Positions 24,491 to 37,300 of a stretch of 64,000 nt of DNA are shown one piece after another; the stretch's first letter is position 1; each line of letters starts with the position of its first letter. The DNA is from Flaccisagitta enflata. Lineage: Eukaryota; Chaetognatha; Sagittoidea; Aphragmophora. The notes under the pieces are model-generated. The model made no database searches. It was not told where the DNA came from and saw only the letters and a list, made by a program, of their open reading frames with translations. Both the position numbers and the translations under genes were made by a program. The stretch covers positions 76,384,001-76,448,000 of the forward strand of contig OZ231127.1 in NCBI GenBank assembly GCA_965153355.1, given 5' to 3'.

Positions 24491-25400
24491 ACTCACACAT
24501 GGGCTTTGTACATGTAACGTGAGGACACCTAAAGATATCGGGTAGGACTTAACATCTAGGGACATCTAGTAACACTTAATAGGCTTCGGTATTTGTTGCA
24601 AGATTAGGCTTAAGCTGCGCTGCGCCATATGAGACGGGCAAAATGCAAGAAAAATCCTACAAGGCTTTGATTGCTGTTTACCGCGTTACGATTTATTCAT
24701 AATTTTCAATATGGACATAAATCATATTCATCATTGGCCAAGTCTTTGTTTCTGAAAGATAAAAGAACCTGTTTTTCAAGAATGAAAACGCACTGGTTTT
24801 CTTTTTTCGGAAATTGGGCTTCAAATGATGAAGCCACAGAAAATGGTACGAGATGGAAATGGAAAAACAGTAAGATTCAACAAAAAAAAAAATAGAATTA
24901 TGGTAGGCTTTTTGTGTACATCAATCGAATTGAGAATGTAACCATTTGAAAAGGTGTAAAAAATTTTGTAAACGACAAACTTCATCAGAGCTGAGGGTAA
25001 CCAAACGCGTTCTAACTGCAAATTGCTTGGCAGCGTTCATTATACTGGCTATGTTTCATTCCACTAGCATCACTAATATCCACTTTGTCCTCGCCTGGAC
25101 TCTTGGAGAAGCAGTAACTATCAATGGTTCAACGCCGCCACACACTTGCGACCTCGGGGAAAGTTCAAATTTTGCTTGGTATCCTTTACCCTTCATGGCG
25201 ATGTAAGGGAATGCTAAATGGAAATTGATAATCATTTCTGTATTGTCAATGTAAATGAATGATTGATTGAAATTCATAATTCTTTTGGCGATGTCGATGT
25301 AAATGATTGAGTTTTGGAGAGGGAATTTGAATTTGGAAATAATTCTTGACTCTTACACCAAAGCAGAAATGTCATATCAAGGATCAAATTCTAAGATTCC
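24491..25400. other. Duplicated unique sequence, nothing recognised
   Basis: Matches copy B from 47035 to 48114. The site GCAAGAAAAATCCTACAAGG at 24646 is the empty site for the B-only element at 47185-47398. Confidence 0.6.
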
Positions 25401-25406
25401 CTTTTT

Positions 25407-25934
25407 GGGCAGCGGCCCCAAAGGGCCGATGTCCTGTAGAACACAGGGGGGAATTTCCATACGTCCATCCGTCCGTCCGTCCGTCCGTCCGTCCCCCCCC
25501 CCCGTTGGCCATCAAGGCCTCAAATTTGCCCTCCCAGCCCTAAATTTAGCCCTCCAGGCCTCAAATCAGCCTTCTAGGCAAATCAGCCCCCGCCTCAAAT
25601 CTAACCTAGAGACCTCAGATCTGCCCTCCAGACCTTCAACTAGGCCTCCAAGCATCAAATCAGCCCTCTGTGGCTCAAATTTGCCCTCCAAACCTCAAAT
25701 CCACTCTCAAAGCCTCAATTCTGCCCTCCAGCCTTCAAATATGCCTTCTTTGGCCTGAATCAGTCATCTATTGCCAGAAATGTGCCTCCTCAGGACGTAT
25801 GGAAATTCCCCCCTGTGTTCTACAGGACATCGGCCCTTTGGGGCCGCTGCCCTGCTCTCACTCCACTTCTTCACTGGATCACTCCCAGCAGGGCATCGGG
25901 TACCGCTGACCATGTGCGATCCTTGGATGACTAG
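25407..25934. mobile_element. Fold-back element with perfect 60-bp inverted arms
   Basis: The left arm (25407-25466, starting GGGCAGCGGCCCCAAAGGGC) is the exact reverse complement of 25793-25852. Inside the left arm lie (GTCC)n and C12, then a minisatellite of about 21-bp units (CCTCAAATTTGCCCTCCAGG) filling the loop. About 80 bases outside the right arm (with GGGTACCGCTGACCATG) belong to the insertion too, because copy B has the uninterrupted site CCCTTTTTAAGG at 48113. The insertion lies in a T5 tract, with TT repeated on the right. No coding capacity. The same family occurs twice at 60310-61378. Confidence 0.88.
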
Positions 25935-26004
25935 TTAAGGAATGAGAGTTGCCACTTGAGAAAAATCCATTTTTCAAATTTATAATATTCTCTACCTATA
26001 TGTG

Positions 26005-26005
<1 letters not shown>

Positions 26006-26087
<82 letters not shown>

Positions 26088-26170
26088 GTCTTTCTTTCTT
26101 TCTTTTTTTCTTTTTTTCTTTCTTTTTTTCTTTCTTCCTTTCTTTCTTTCTTTCTTTCTCTCTTTCTTTT
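26006..26170. repeat. (TTTC)n array
   Basis: TTTC units with TTTTTTC and GTC interruptions. The copy B equivalent (48186-48690) is about three times longer. Confidence 0.96.
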
Positions 26171-26216
26171 CTTCCTTTATTTTCTTTCATTTTAACTTAC
26201 GAACAAGCCTTTTACA

Positions 26217-26221
<5 letters not shown>

Positions 26222-26300
<79 letters not shown>
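26222..26300. repeat. (CT)n microsatellite
   Basis: About 39 CT units. Confidence 0.97.
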
Positions 26301-26302
<2 letters not shown>

Positions 26303-26422
26303 GCTTTTAAGATCCCCTCCTCAGGAGCATTACGTCGTAAGTGTCTCTTTAAATCTCTTTAATCACATCAGGCCTGGCTTTCCGATTTTTCCCGTTTTGC
26401 TTTGGTCCTTATTTCCAGTTTT

Positions 26423-26430
26423 GATCTGAT
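26423..26430. other. Empty target site GATCTGAT for the copy B 1493-bp insertion
   Basis: Single GATCTGAT here; copy B has it at both 48917-48924 and 50418-50425 around the insertion. Confidence 0.9.
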
Positions 26431-26529
26431 GTGTCGATGTTTTTGCCTTTTTCGCCCAGAATGATGTGAGAGAAAAAATATCTAATGGATTTTATTGAAT
26501 AGTAACGACGATGGACCGTCCGGATGACC

Positions 26530-26960
<431 letters not shown>

Positions 26961-27037
26961 TAAGTTTTCAAGAAATGAAAAAATCAATCTTATCTTTTCA
27001 TCTCTTGCTCTCTCTTTCTCTCCTCTTTCATTTGAGT

Positions 27038-27040
<3 letters not shown>

Positions 27041-27097
<57 letters not shown>
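27041..27097. repeat. (CT)n microsatellite
   Basis: About 28 CT units. Counterpart at 51746-51791. Confidence 0.96.
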
Positions 27098-27098
<1 letters not shown>

Positions 27099-27739
27099 GC
27101 TGTTTTGGCGAGTTCACTTTCCAACAAAAACATCTTCAAAGACTTTCTATTTTGTGTCCTAGGGCAAAAGTAGTTGTTGCGTGACAGACCGCCAAACAGA
27201 TGGGACTTTTCTAAACTTCATCTCTTTTTCAATCTCTTTGGTGCTCTATAAATGAAACATCGATTGCAATCCAAGTCGTATTCTAACTTCCTATACTCTT
27301 CTTTTATATGCAAATTAGATCACTCTCTTTCTCTTTTCCCTTTTCTCTAAAGGTCATATTTTTCAATGTTTTCTGCTGACTCCTCATTCACATCACATGG
27401 TCTTTTTTTCTGGTTTTTGGACGTGACCGCTGGTTGGGGGGCAAAGTATCTGATATCTACGTTCGATTTGGTGAGCAAAATTACATCAATACAGTACTTT
27501 ACTATGAGGACAGTAAGGAGAGGCTACATCCCTTTACAGGTAAATATCATATGTCTGTTGTCCTTCATGGCGTGATGTAACTGTATAACATTGTATCTCC
27601 GGGGTGATTGTAAACGTCGAACTAGGGAGAAGTCACGGACGCGTCATTCTGTTCTCATGCCTGGTCCTTGTTTTCCATCCAATCGGTATTTCGTCAGAGT
27701 CAAAATGGCCAATTGGAGGAATTTAGTTTATTGCGCATA

Positions 27740-27862
27740 AAATCAGAGGAGGACGAGGAGGAGAAGAAGAAGGAGGTGAAGTTGGTGGTAACGGTGCTGG
27801 TGGAGTAGCAGGAGATGGTGGTGTTGTTGGTGGTGTTGGTGGTGGTGGAGGAGGAGGCTGCC
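27740..27862. repeat. GGA/GGT trinucleotide-phase block
   Basis: GAGGAGGACGAGGAGG then GGTGGTGTTGTTGGTGG. On the minus strand one frame reads a proline-rich stretch (PPPPPPPTPPTTPPSP), but a stop lies a few codons upstream and no start codon precedes it. It is shared with copy B with small in-frame indels. Most likely a cryptic repeat. Confidence 0.6.
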
Positions 27863-27946
27863 GATAAAAAGGAATCTAAAAGAGTAAAAATGGCTTAAAA
27901 GGATTCACGCTCAGAAACACGGGAGACCAATCTATTAAAAAAAGGC

Positions 27947-28065
<119 letters not shown>

Positions 28066-28313
28066 CAGATGGGCAGACAGACAGATATTCAGAAAGAGAG
28101 ACAACGAAACAGACACACACACACACCGAAATATAGTCAGCAGTGGACAAGCACTGGACAATAGAATGCGCGACTACGAAAGCAAGTGAAAAGAAAAACA
28201 GAAGACAAACGGACTGAAACATACAAGGAACAAAGAAGGAAAAGACTGATCAAAAATGATGATAGAGACGGCTCAGAATAAGACTGTACAAATACGAGTA
28301 GGAGTTGGTGATA

Positions 28314-29092
28314 CAGTGGACTACCGCCTTTTCGTCACCTGATTTAACGACATTTCGGATTTAACATCCAAGTTTCTCTAGTCCTAAATTTTTGCAGGCT
28401 TTTGCAATGTTAATTTAACCTGATTTAACGACACCTGATGTAACAGCCAAACCTGATTTAAAGTCACTATTTTCAGGTCCCTTAAAGTTTTTTTTCCCTG
28501 ATTTAATGACTTTGACATTTTAACTTATGTGATAATTTTTTTTTAACTTTAAATTTTTATTCAAGCTTTGATATTCTATAAATTTGATTTGAAAATCTTT
28601 GATATAAATTAAGACTTTTAAATCAAACGTGACTAAGATAACAGCTGAAGAATATGACAAAAAAAAATTTATAACAAAAAAATTCAGATGTTATTTTTTA
28701 AGTTTTTTATCCAAAAAATGTTAATTCAAATTAACTTCCTTTGCAGAATCATTTTATATCCTACAAATTATTTATGATATATTTGTGCATAACATTGTGA
28801 GTCTTTATAAGGCAACATTTATCTGTTCATATGTCAATTTGTGTATGTCTCTCTCTCTATTTTTCTGAAGCTCTGTCTGTCCTTTTGTCAACATGTTTGT
28901 CGGCCATTAATACAAAGACTTCAATAATGACAATATGAATCGATTTGGCACTGATGCTGGCCTGAATTGCCTTGTTATGAAGCTGTTTAGATCAAGTTAA
29001 TGAAAACAAAAAGAAATTCGATTTAACAACATTCCAATTTAACGACCAAAAATCCTCAGTCCCTTCAGGGTCGTTAAATCGAGTTCCCACTG
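28314..29092. mobile_element. TA-flanked pogo/Tigger-like MITE, 779 bp
   Basis: Starts CAGTGGACTACCGCC and ends GAGTTCCCACTG, so both termini read CAGTGG inward. Both ends carry GATTTAACGAC-type subterminal repeats. Flanking TA at 28312-28313 and 29093-29094. Copy B has the clean empty site GGTGATATTTGATTC with a single TA at 52912-52913. No transposase. TA duplication with CAGT ends places it in the Tc1/mariner/pogo group. The TTAACGAC subterminal motif recalls pogo/Tigger elements (inference). Confidence 0.88.
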
Positions 29093-29698
29093 TATTTGAT
29101 TCGATTCGGTGGTTAGAGACCGGACAGAATCAAAGACCGGACACGAAGTCCAGTCAGTGAACCCAAAAAATCTTTTCTGCGTAACTGAAAGTCGTCGTAA
29201 AGACTAAAAGAGTCGTAATCATCAAATTCCTCTCGCTTTGTAAATCTCTAATACTCTTTTTTTTTCTAGTTTTTTTTACCTTCGCCATCTCCCTTTTACA
29301 TTTTACAATCTTATCTATACAAAGGCCATTAGGCACGACTGTAAATGTAGAAATTTCTACCCGGTATTCGACCAAACTCGCTGTACTGTACGAAGATATG
29401 CCGGGCGAGAAGACACATATTAAAGGCACAAATAGCGATATCAATTTCTCAGTCCCATCAGTACTTCAACTTTTTTGTCATATTACGCTTTCTCCACAAG
29501 TATTTTTTGTGATTACTTTTGCTTTCTTTCTGACTTTCGGCCATTTTCGTTGTTTAATTCATTTTCGTTTTTTCTTTTTATTCTTTTTCCCCCTTTTCCA
29601 TTGTTACAAAATACGTCGATACATCATGAGCAGGTTTGATTGGTGATAGATCTGTCACCCGCCCGGTGTTCTGAGCTCTTTTACTTAATTACATTTTC

Positions 29699-29993
29699 TT
29701 TTTAGATGCGTCCTCGCATCTCTATAAGAGGGTCTGTCCGTCCGTCCGTCCGTCCGTCCGTCCGTCGGTCGGTCGGTCCGTAACGCTTTCTTGAAAATCA
29801 CGTTTTTCAGCTGTTTTTGGCCCCGGTGAGATCCTATACTGAATCAAATGATCGACAAACATGTTTTGAGAGTCTCCTTTAGTACTCAGTCGTTCATCTG
29901 TCAGTTCGTCCATCTGTCTCTCTATTCATGTCACATGTTCAATACACGCAGAGACACAGTCTGGACGCATCGTTGCCCGGTCGGGCTTGTTTT
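29699..29993 (+). mobile_element. Helitron-like element, long subfamily, clean insertion
   Basis: Starts TTTTTAGATGCGTCC in the hairpin GATGCG-TCCT-CGCATC, then CTCTATAAGAGGGTCTG and (GTCC)n(GTCG)n. Near the end is GGACGCATCG (9 of 10 complementary to the tag), followed by the perfect hairpin GCCCG-GT-CGGGC and TTGTTTT. Copy B has the empty site CATTTTCTTTTTTCACACA at 53513-53531, so insertion was into a T6 tract without a target duplication beyond T residues. Confidence 0.88.
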
Positions 29994-30096
29994 CACACAA
30001 TCTGTCCTCAATCATCTGTCATCGTCTGTCTTTCCTTTGCCTTCCCGTTTGACCATCACTATTTGAGTAATGAGATTTGCTTGCAATTTATGAAAT

Positions 30097-30573
30097 TCGA
30101 CCAATGTCCATCGTGGAGCAAACGGTTCCCACAATAAACTCGACAGAGGCATCATGCGCACAATTAATGAACATAAGGCAAAGTATGGCCTTTTACGTTT
30201 CGAGTGTAACCCGTCAAATGAGCTGAATTCTCAAACAAAGAACAGACGGCACATTTGGCGGTTGATCAATGTATACATAGTAGACAAGAAACACTCACAC
30301 AAAGAACTCGCGGCATTGATGGCACATATGGCGCTTACGGCACACAAACCGAGGCGACTGCGTAATCAAATATCTTTGACCGCAATCAGATTCCATTTTC
30401 TTATTCGTTTGCATCTCCTTCTTCTCCTTCGACGAAGGCTTCGTTTGCTTTTCAACCAACACTCAGTCACAACACACAAAATAGGATTTCTCCATCGCCT
30501 CTCATTTCAACAGAGGAAGCTAGCAGCTTTTGTCATGAGTTCAGGACAGTATGCTTATGATGATCAGAAATAG
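30097..30573 (+). pseudogene. Open frame of unknown origin, disrupted in copy B
   Basis: The stop-to-stop frame encodes NVHRGANGSHNKLDRG, then RTINEHKAKYGLLRFECNPS and NRRHIWRLINVYIVD, then HKELAALMAHMALTAHKP. Its composition looks protein-like, unlike the repeat frames around it. I do not recognise the family. In copy B (about 53648-53985) the same frame is kept up to about IRFH and then hits a TGA where A reads CGACGA. In the first 290 bases I count about five replacement and two silent differences, which does not indicate selection. It may be a decayed exon, retrocopy or transposon-derived fragment. The ATG at 30154 is CTG in copy B, so it is not a reliable start. Confidence 0.3.
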
Positions 30574-30576
30574 TTA

Positions 30577-31019
30577 CAGTACGATGGGAGCAATAAGGGC
30601 AGTACAAAGAGGGCCCCCTATATTCTTACTGTTTGAAGGAAGAACCTGAAGTTATGTCCGTTTTTTTTTTTTTTTTTTTGAAAGCTGATGCTCCAAGGCA
30701 TTGAGTGAATACAAAATAGTGATTCAAAACAAAAGTGACAATTTCTTTCTGTTCACAGTTCATTGCATGTGGCGCAATCGCTCCGTTCGTAGAGTGATGA
30801 ACTTAAAAGAAATGATTTTTCTCTCTTCAGGGTCACAGGTTCAGGTGTTGCACTTTTTTTTCTTTTTGGTCAACAGTTACAGCTGGAGGTATGAAACTAT
30901 ATTCACTCAAAGCTCTTGCCCATCAGCTTTCAGAAAAAACATATTTCAAGCAACTTCATTAGAATAATAAAGCAGGGTATAACCCTCCATCTGAGATCCT
31001 CATTGCTCCCATCGTACTG
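30577..31019. mobile_element. Tc1/mariner-type MITE, 443 bp
   Basis: Perfect 18-bp terminal inverted repeats CAGTACGATGGGAGCAAT, flanked by TA at 30575-30576 and 31020-31021. Copy B reads AGTTATCTCC with a single TA near 54128. The interior (with a T19 run at 30661) has no transposase frame. Confidence 0.93.
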
Positions 31020-31021
31020 TA

Positions 31022-31640
31022 TCTCCATTTTTTATCTTTGGCAGTAAAAAAAATCACCTTACAAGAAAATGTTTTCTATTGTATGAAAAATGACGATGAA
31101 AAGTGTTTATAATTGATGAATGGCAAATTTCGAGCAATGTATGATACAATGGAGTAAGAATGACGATCAGCATTTCTATCTGCCCTAGTGCTACAATCAT
31201 CACCCAGCAGCATGAGCAAGAAATCGTTACACTGCAAGAGTTTAGGAATAGGGTATTACCCTACACTTTCACAAATGTTTGGGTCAAACGTTTCTTTTTT
31301 TTTTTTTTAATTTTCAAACAGAAGATAGATTAGAAAATAGTTTTTGACAGTTCTTAAGGTAAGCTTTTTTCGCGCTCTTTTTCTTTCTTTATTTTGAAAG
31401 ACTTTTCTATGTATAGTTTCCTTAAAAACTCATGGGAGAGCTTTGTTTACCAGAAAAAATCAGGCGCAGAATACCATGGAAACCACCGGACAAAACTCTC
31501 TCAAATGCAACAATGAAAACGATTCCAACCAATCTTGTATTTAATTCTATTTTGTATTCATGGCGAGTTTTGCCAAGAAGCTCGTATTCTTGCACATATC
31601 TCAAGCGATATCTCATAACGATAGGATTCATGACTCCCTT
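31022..31640. other. Duplicated unique sequence, nothing recognised
   Basis: Matches parts of copy B from 54365 to 54650. No gene. Confidence 0.5.
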
Positions 31641-31664
31641 TCTTTTCTTTTCTGTCCTTCTCAT

Positions 31665-31693
31665 TCTTTCTTTTTTTCTTTTTTCTTTCTTTT

Positions 31694-31766
<73 letters not shown>

Positions 31767-31834
31767 CACTTTCTTTATCATTCCTTTTTTCCTTTTTCTT
31801 TCCTTTTTCTTTCGTTCTTTCTTTCTCACCATCT
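31665..31834. repeat. (TTTC)n array
   Basis: TTTC units with TTTTTTC interruptions. In copy B the same tract is invaded by the element at 54682-54874 and is longer. Confidence 0.95.
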
Positions 31835-32018
31835 CTCATTCCTCTAATGTTTCTTCTCTAGTTCTTCCATACGCTGACGGAGCTTCTTTTCTCATTCAAG
31901 TCCAGTAACGCCCCCAGAGTTGGTTGGAACAAACGCCTTAGTGGAGAAAGGCAGGGGTTGAATAAAGGCTGAATATCATTCAGGGGTCGTATGCATTTAA
32001 TGATCCTATTGCCTTTGA

Positions 32019-32021
<3 letters not shown>

Positions 32022-32051
<30 letters not shown>

Positions 32052-32167
32052 ACACTACTATCATCATCACTACTATCATCATCATCATCGTCATCGTCAT
32101 CGTCATCACTATCAATATCACTAATACTAATTACTATCAATACTACCAGCTCATTAATACTACATTA

Positions 32168-32200
<33 letters not shown>

Positions 32201-32431
32201 AATACTATCACTATTATCGATAATAAGGGTTACTACTACTACCACACATTACATTACTACATTTCATCATCAATACTACCAATACTACTACTTCAAATAT
32301 CATCATCACCATCATCATTATTATCAACTACTACTAATAATACTACTACTACTAATACTACTACTACTACTACTACCAATTACTATCATCATCATCATCA
32401 TCATCATTATCATCATCATTATCATCATCAC

Positions 32432-32496
<65 letters not shown>

Positions 32497-32530
32497 CCAT
32501 CATCATCATTACCATCATCATCATTATCCA
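32022..32530. repeat. (ATC)n / (TAC)n trinucleotide region with (CA)n
   Basis: CAT units at both ends, mixed CTA/TAC units between, and a short (CA)n at about 32169-32198. The copy B counterpart (55453-55680) is nearly pure CAT. Met/Asp/His frames here are repeat translations. Confidence 0.95.
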
Positions 32531-32765
32531 AAAAGTTGCGTCGGGTGAGTGACTGCTGCCCCCGGCGGTCAAGGATAGGTGAGTGCTTCTCGGTCCACTT
32601 CCTTTGACAGAGGAACATACACAAAAACACAAATTTGGGGGGGGGGAAGAGAAGATTTATTTTTGGTGATGTTTATCGATATTTATTGATACAAACATTG
32701 ATTGAGAAATTGACTGGGATAGGAAAGTTTAAAGGAAGAATACTTTTCCGGATCAAACAGGGATT

Positions 32766-32869
<104 letters not shown>

Positions 32870-32884
32870 AGTATTGAAGGCAAT

Positions 32885-33687
<803 letters not shown>

Positions 33688-33762
33688 TGTAGAAATCAAA
33701 ATAAATAAAAAGAGAGACAGACAGACGAAAGATACAACGGGTACAATGATTAGCATGTAATT

Positions 33763-33765
<3 letters not shown>

Positions 33766-33803
<38 letters not shown>

Positions 33804-33822
33804 TCTGTGTGTGTGTGTGTGT

Positions 33823-33887
<65 letters not shown>
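33766..33887. repeat. (GT)n microsatellite
   Basis: GT units interrupted by CTCT near 33804 and AT near 33827. Confidence 0.97.
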
Positions 33888-33888
<1 letters not shown>

Positions 33889-34037
33889 AGGAATATATTC
33901 AAGTCCTAAACTTTCGGCGCTTCGAGATCGAACAAATACAAATATTTGACCACTAATCATAATCCTCGCAATCTGAGCGCCGAGCTAAGGTCGAGGAGCA
34001 CCGACTGATCGTCGAGGACAGTGAAGGAAATGGTCAT

Positions 34038-34040
<3 letters not shown>

Positions 34041-34095
<55 letters not shown>
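34041..34095. repeat. (CT)n microsatellite
   Basis: About 27 CT units with one TTT interruption. Confidence 0.96.
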
Positions 34096-34098
<3 letters not shown>

Positions 34099-34377
34099 GG
34101 ACGCAGGAGGGTTAGATTTTTTAGGAGTATGCCACCCTCTAATTAGTGTCCGACAAATTTAGTGTCCCAACAGAAACTAACTTGTAGTTTTTTTTCATAA
34201 ACTGTAAAAACAATAATTATTGTAGTACTTTTGCTTGCTTCATGAATTGTGTCTAGTGAGGAGACATTTTTATCGACTTTTGATTGCTTCTTTTTATGAA
34301 TAAACCTTTCATGATAATTCTTAAAATGATAAAATTACAGATCTTGTAATATAGTACCAAATTTCCCCAGATTCACC

Positions 34378-37300
34378 CTATTCTACCTATAATTCACCAC
34401 TTTTCCATCATCACACTGGCCCTAAATCATCACCTATCAAGTTTTTAGGCCTATTCCCACCCTATTCACCCATAACTACCACTTTCACTATCACATCATT
34501 TAAAATTACTTCAATGCACAAGCTTCTTAGGCTTATCTTCAACTTTCTATCTACCCATAAATTACCACCATTTTCCACTATCACACCGGCCCTAAACGGT
34601 CACCTACGTTTCTTAGGCTTATCTTCACCCCATTCACCCATAACCACCACCTTCCACTATCACACTGGGTTCCTAAATTAATACCTATCAAGTTTTCTAG
34701 GCTATTCCCAACTTATTCACTCACACCACTACTCTTCACTATCACACTGGCCCTGCACCCATCACTCTATCAAGCTTCCTCTAGGCTTCATTCTCAACTT
34801 CTATCTACCTATACCCACTACTCTTCACTATCACACTGGCTCAAAATCTACTACCTATCAAGCTTCTTAGGTTTATTCTCAATTTCTATTCACCCATAAA
34901 TTACCACTCTTCACTATCCACTGGCCCTAAATGACCACCTATCAAGTTTTTAGTTTATTCTCAATCTCTATTCACCCATAATCTTTTCCACTTCTACTCA
35001 TTGCCATGCCTGCCTTAAACGGTACTGCCTATCAAGTTTCTAGCCTATCTTCAACTCTGTGCTTATTCACCCATAAACTACCACTTCATCATCATTACTG
35101 GCCTTAAACGTATCACTTCATCAAGCTTCTTAGGCTTATTCCCAATTTCATTCACTCCATAACTACTCACGTTTCACCATCACACTGGCCTTAAATCTAT
35201 CACTTGTCGTTTTAGCTTATTCACCCTATTCACCTATAAACTACCACTTCTTCTACCACTGCTGCACTCGTCTCCTAAATTACCACTTGTCATAAGTTTC
35301 TAGTTTGTCTTTGAATTTTCTATTCACCTATATACCACTACTTACTATCATACTGTCAAAATGACTACTTATCAAGTTTAGGCTTATTCAACTTATTTTA
35401 CCTATACCACTACTCTTTTCACTCTTCATCACACTGCCTCTAAATTACCACCTAATAAGCTTTTAGGCTTCTATTCAATCCCTATTCACCTATAAACTAC
35501 CACTTCACTATCACTGGGCCTTAAATGACTAATATCAAGTTTGTGGTTTGTCTTCAACTCTATCTACCTATAAATTACCTACTCTTCACTATCATACTGC
35601 CTTGGGAACACCACTTCCATCAAGTTTAGGCTCATTCCCACCCCCATTCCACTTCCATAAATTCACCACTCTTCTGACTATCACACTGGCCCTAAACGGC
35701 CACTCCATTGCTTCTTAGGGCTCATTCCCAACTTCATTCACCTATAACCACCACTCTCCACCATCACACTGCCCCTAAATGCATTACCTATCGTTTTAGC
35801 CTATTCTCAACTTGCATTCACCTATAAATTCACTACTCTTCACTAATACATCAAGCCCTGTACCCATTACTTCATTGTTTTAGGCTTATTCTAATTCCTA
35901 TTCACCTATAAATTACCACTCTTCACTATCATTGCCTTTAAATGCACTACTTCATTGCTTTCTAGTTTGGCTCCTGCAATTCCTATTCTACCTATAAATT
36001 CACCACTCTTCACTATCACATTCGGGCTCCTAACGATTCACCTATCAAGTTTCTTAGGCTTATTCTCAACTCATTCACCCATAACTACCACTCTTCCACT
36101 AATATCACACTGGCTCCTAAATGACCACTTAATAAGTTTCTTAGGCTTATTTCAACCCTATCTACCCAGCAACTACTACTCTTCACTATCACACTGGCTC
36201 CTTTAACCACTACCATCATGTTTCTTGTGCCTATTCTGCACTCTCTTATCTACCTATAACTACCACTCTTCCACTATCACACTGGCTCAAACGACTACCT
36301 ATCGCTTCTTAGCCTATTCCCACCCTATCTACCTATAAATTCACACTCTTCACCATCACATACTGGCCTTAATGACCACTCATCAAGCTTCTCAGGGCTT
36401 ATTCACCCCCTATCTACCCATAAATCTACCACTTCTACTATCACATTGGCCTTAAATTCCACCACCTGTCAAGCTTCTTAGGCCTATTCTCACCCCTATC
36501 TACCTATAAATTCACCACTTTTTCTACTATCACATTACTCCTAAACATCATCAATAAGTTTCTTAGGTTTATTCTAATTCCTCCCATTCACGACAATTAC
36601 CACTTTTCTACTAATACACTGGCCTTAAAACTATCACTTGTCAAGTTTCTTAGGTTTATTCTAACTGCATTCACCCATAAATTACCTTCACTTCCACTAT
36701 CATACTGGGCCCTGCACCACTACTCTATCAAGCTTCTTAGGCTTATTCACCCTATTCACCATAAATTATCACTCTTCACTATCACACTGGCCTAAAATTG
36801 ACACTCTAATAAGCTTTAGCTATTCTCTGCAATTTCTATCTACCTATAACTACCACTTCCACTATCACATACTGGCTCCTAAATCACCACTTATCAAGTT
36901 TCTAGCTCTATTCACCCCCATTCAATTTACACCAATACCTTTTCACTATCACATCGGGCTCCTAAACACCACTCTAATAAGCTTTTAGGCCTATTCTCAA
37001 TCTCTATTCTACCATAATTACTACTCTTCACTATCACACACTGGCTCCTAAAATTTACCACTATCAAGCTTCTTAGGCCTATTCTCACTTCTATCTACCA
37101 TAACTACTACTCTTCATTAATACATTTGCCTTAAATGACCATTTCCATTGGGCTTCTAGGGCTTATTCCCAATCTCTATTCACTACACTACTCACTTTTT
37201 CCACTATCACATTGGTTTCTAAATGACCACTAATAAGCTTCAGGTTTGTCTTCAACTTCATTCTACCCATAATCACTACTTCTTCTACTATCATACTGGC

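Noticed and set aside
24228-24500. 90-residue minus frame kept in both duplicates
   Set aside because: The minisatellite unit has no stop in that phase, and the duplicates are too similar for conservation to mean anything.
27740-27862. Proline-rich minus-strand exon
   Set aside because: Stop codon just upstream, no start, no convincing splice sites, and the same bases read as Glu/Lys or Val-rich in other frames.
29101-29160. tRNA-like words (GGTGGTTAGAGACCGG) near TTCGATTC
   Set aside because: The A-box-like and B-box-like words are in the wrong order and no cloverleaf can be built.
31858-32121. Met/Ile/Val-rich minus frame resembling membrane segments
   Set aside because: Translation of (ATC)n; likewise at 32324-32632 and 55289-55948.
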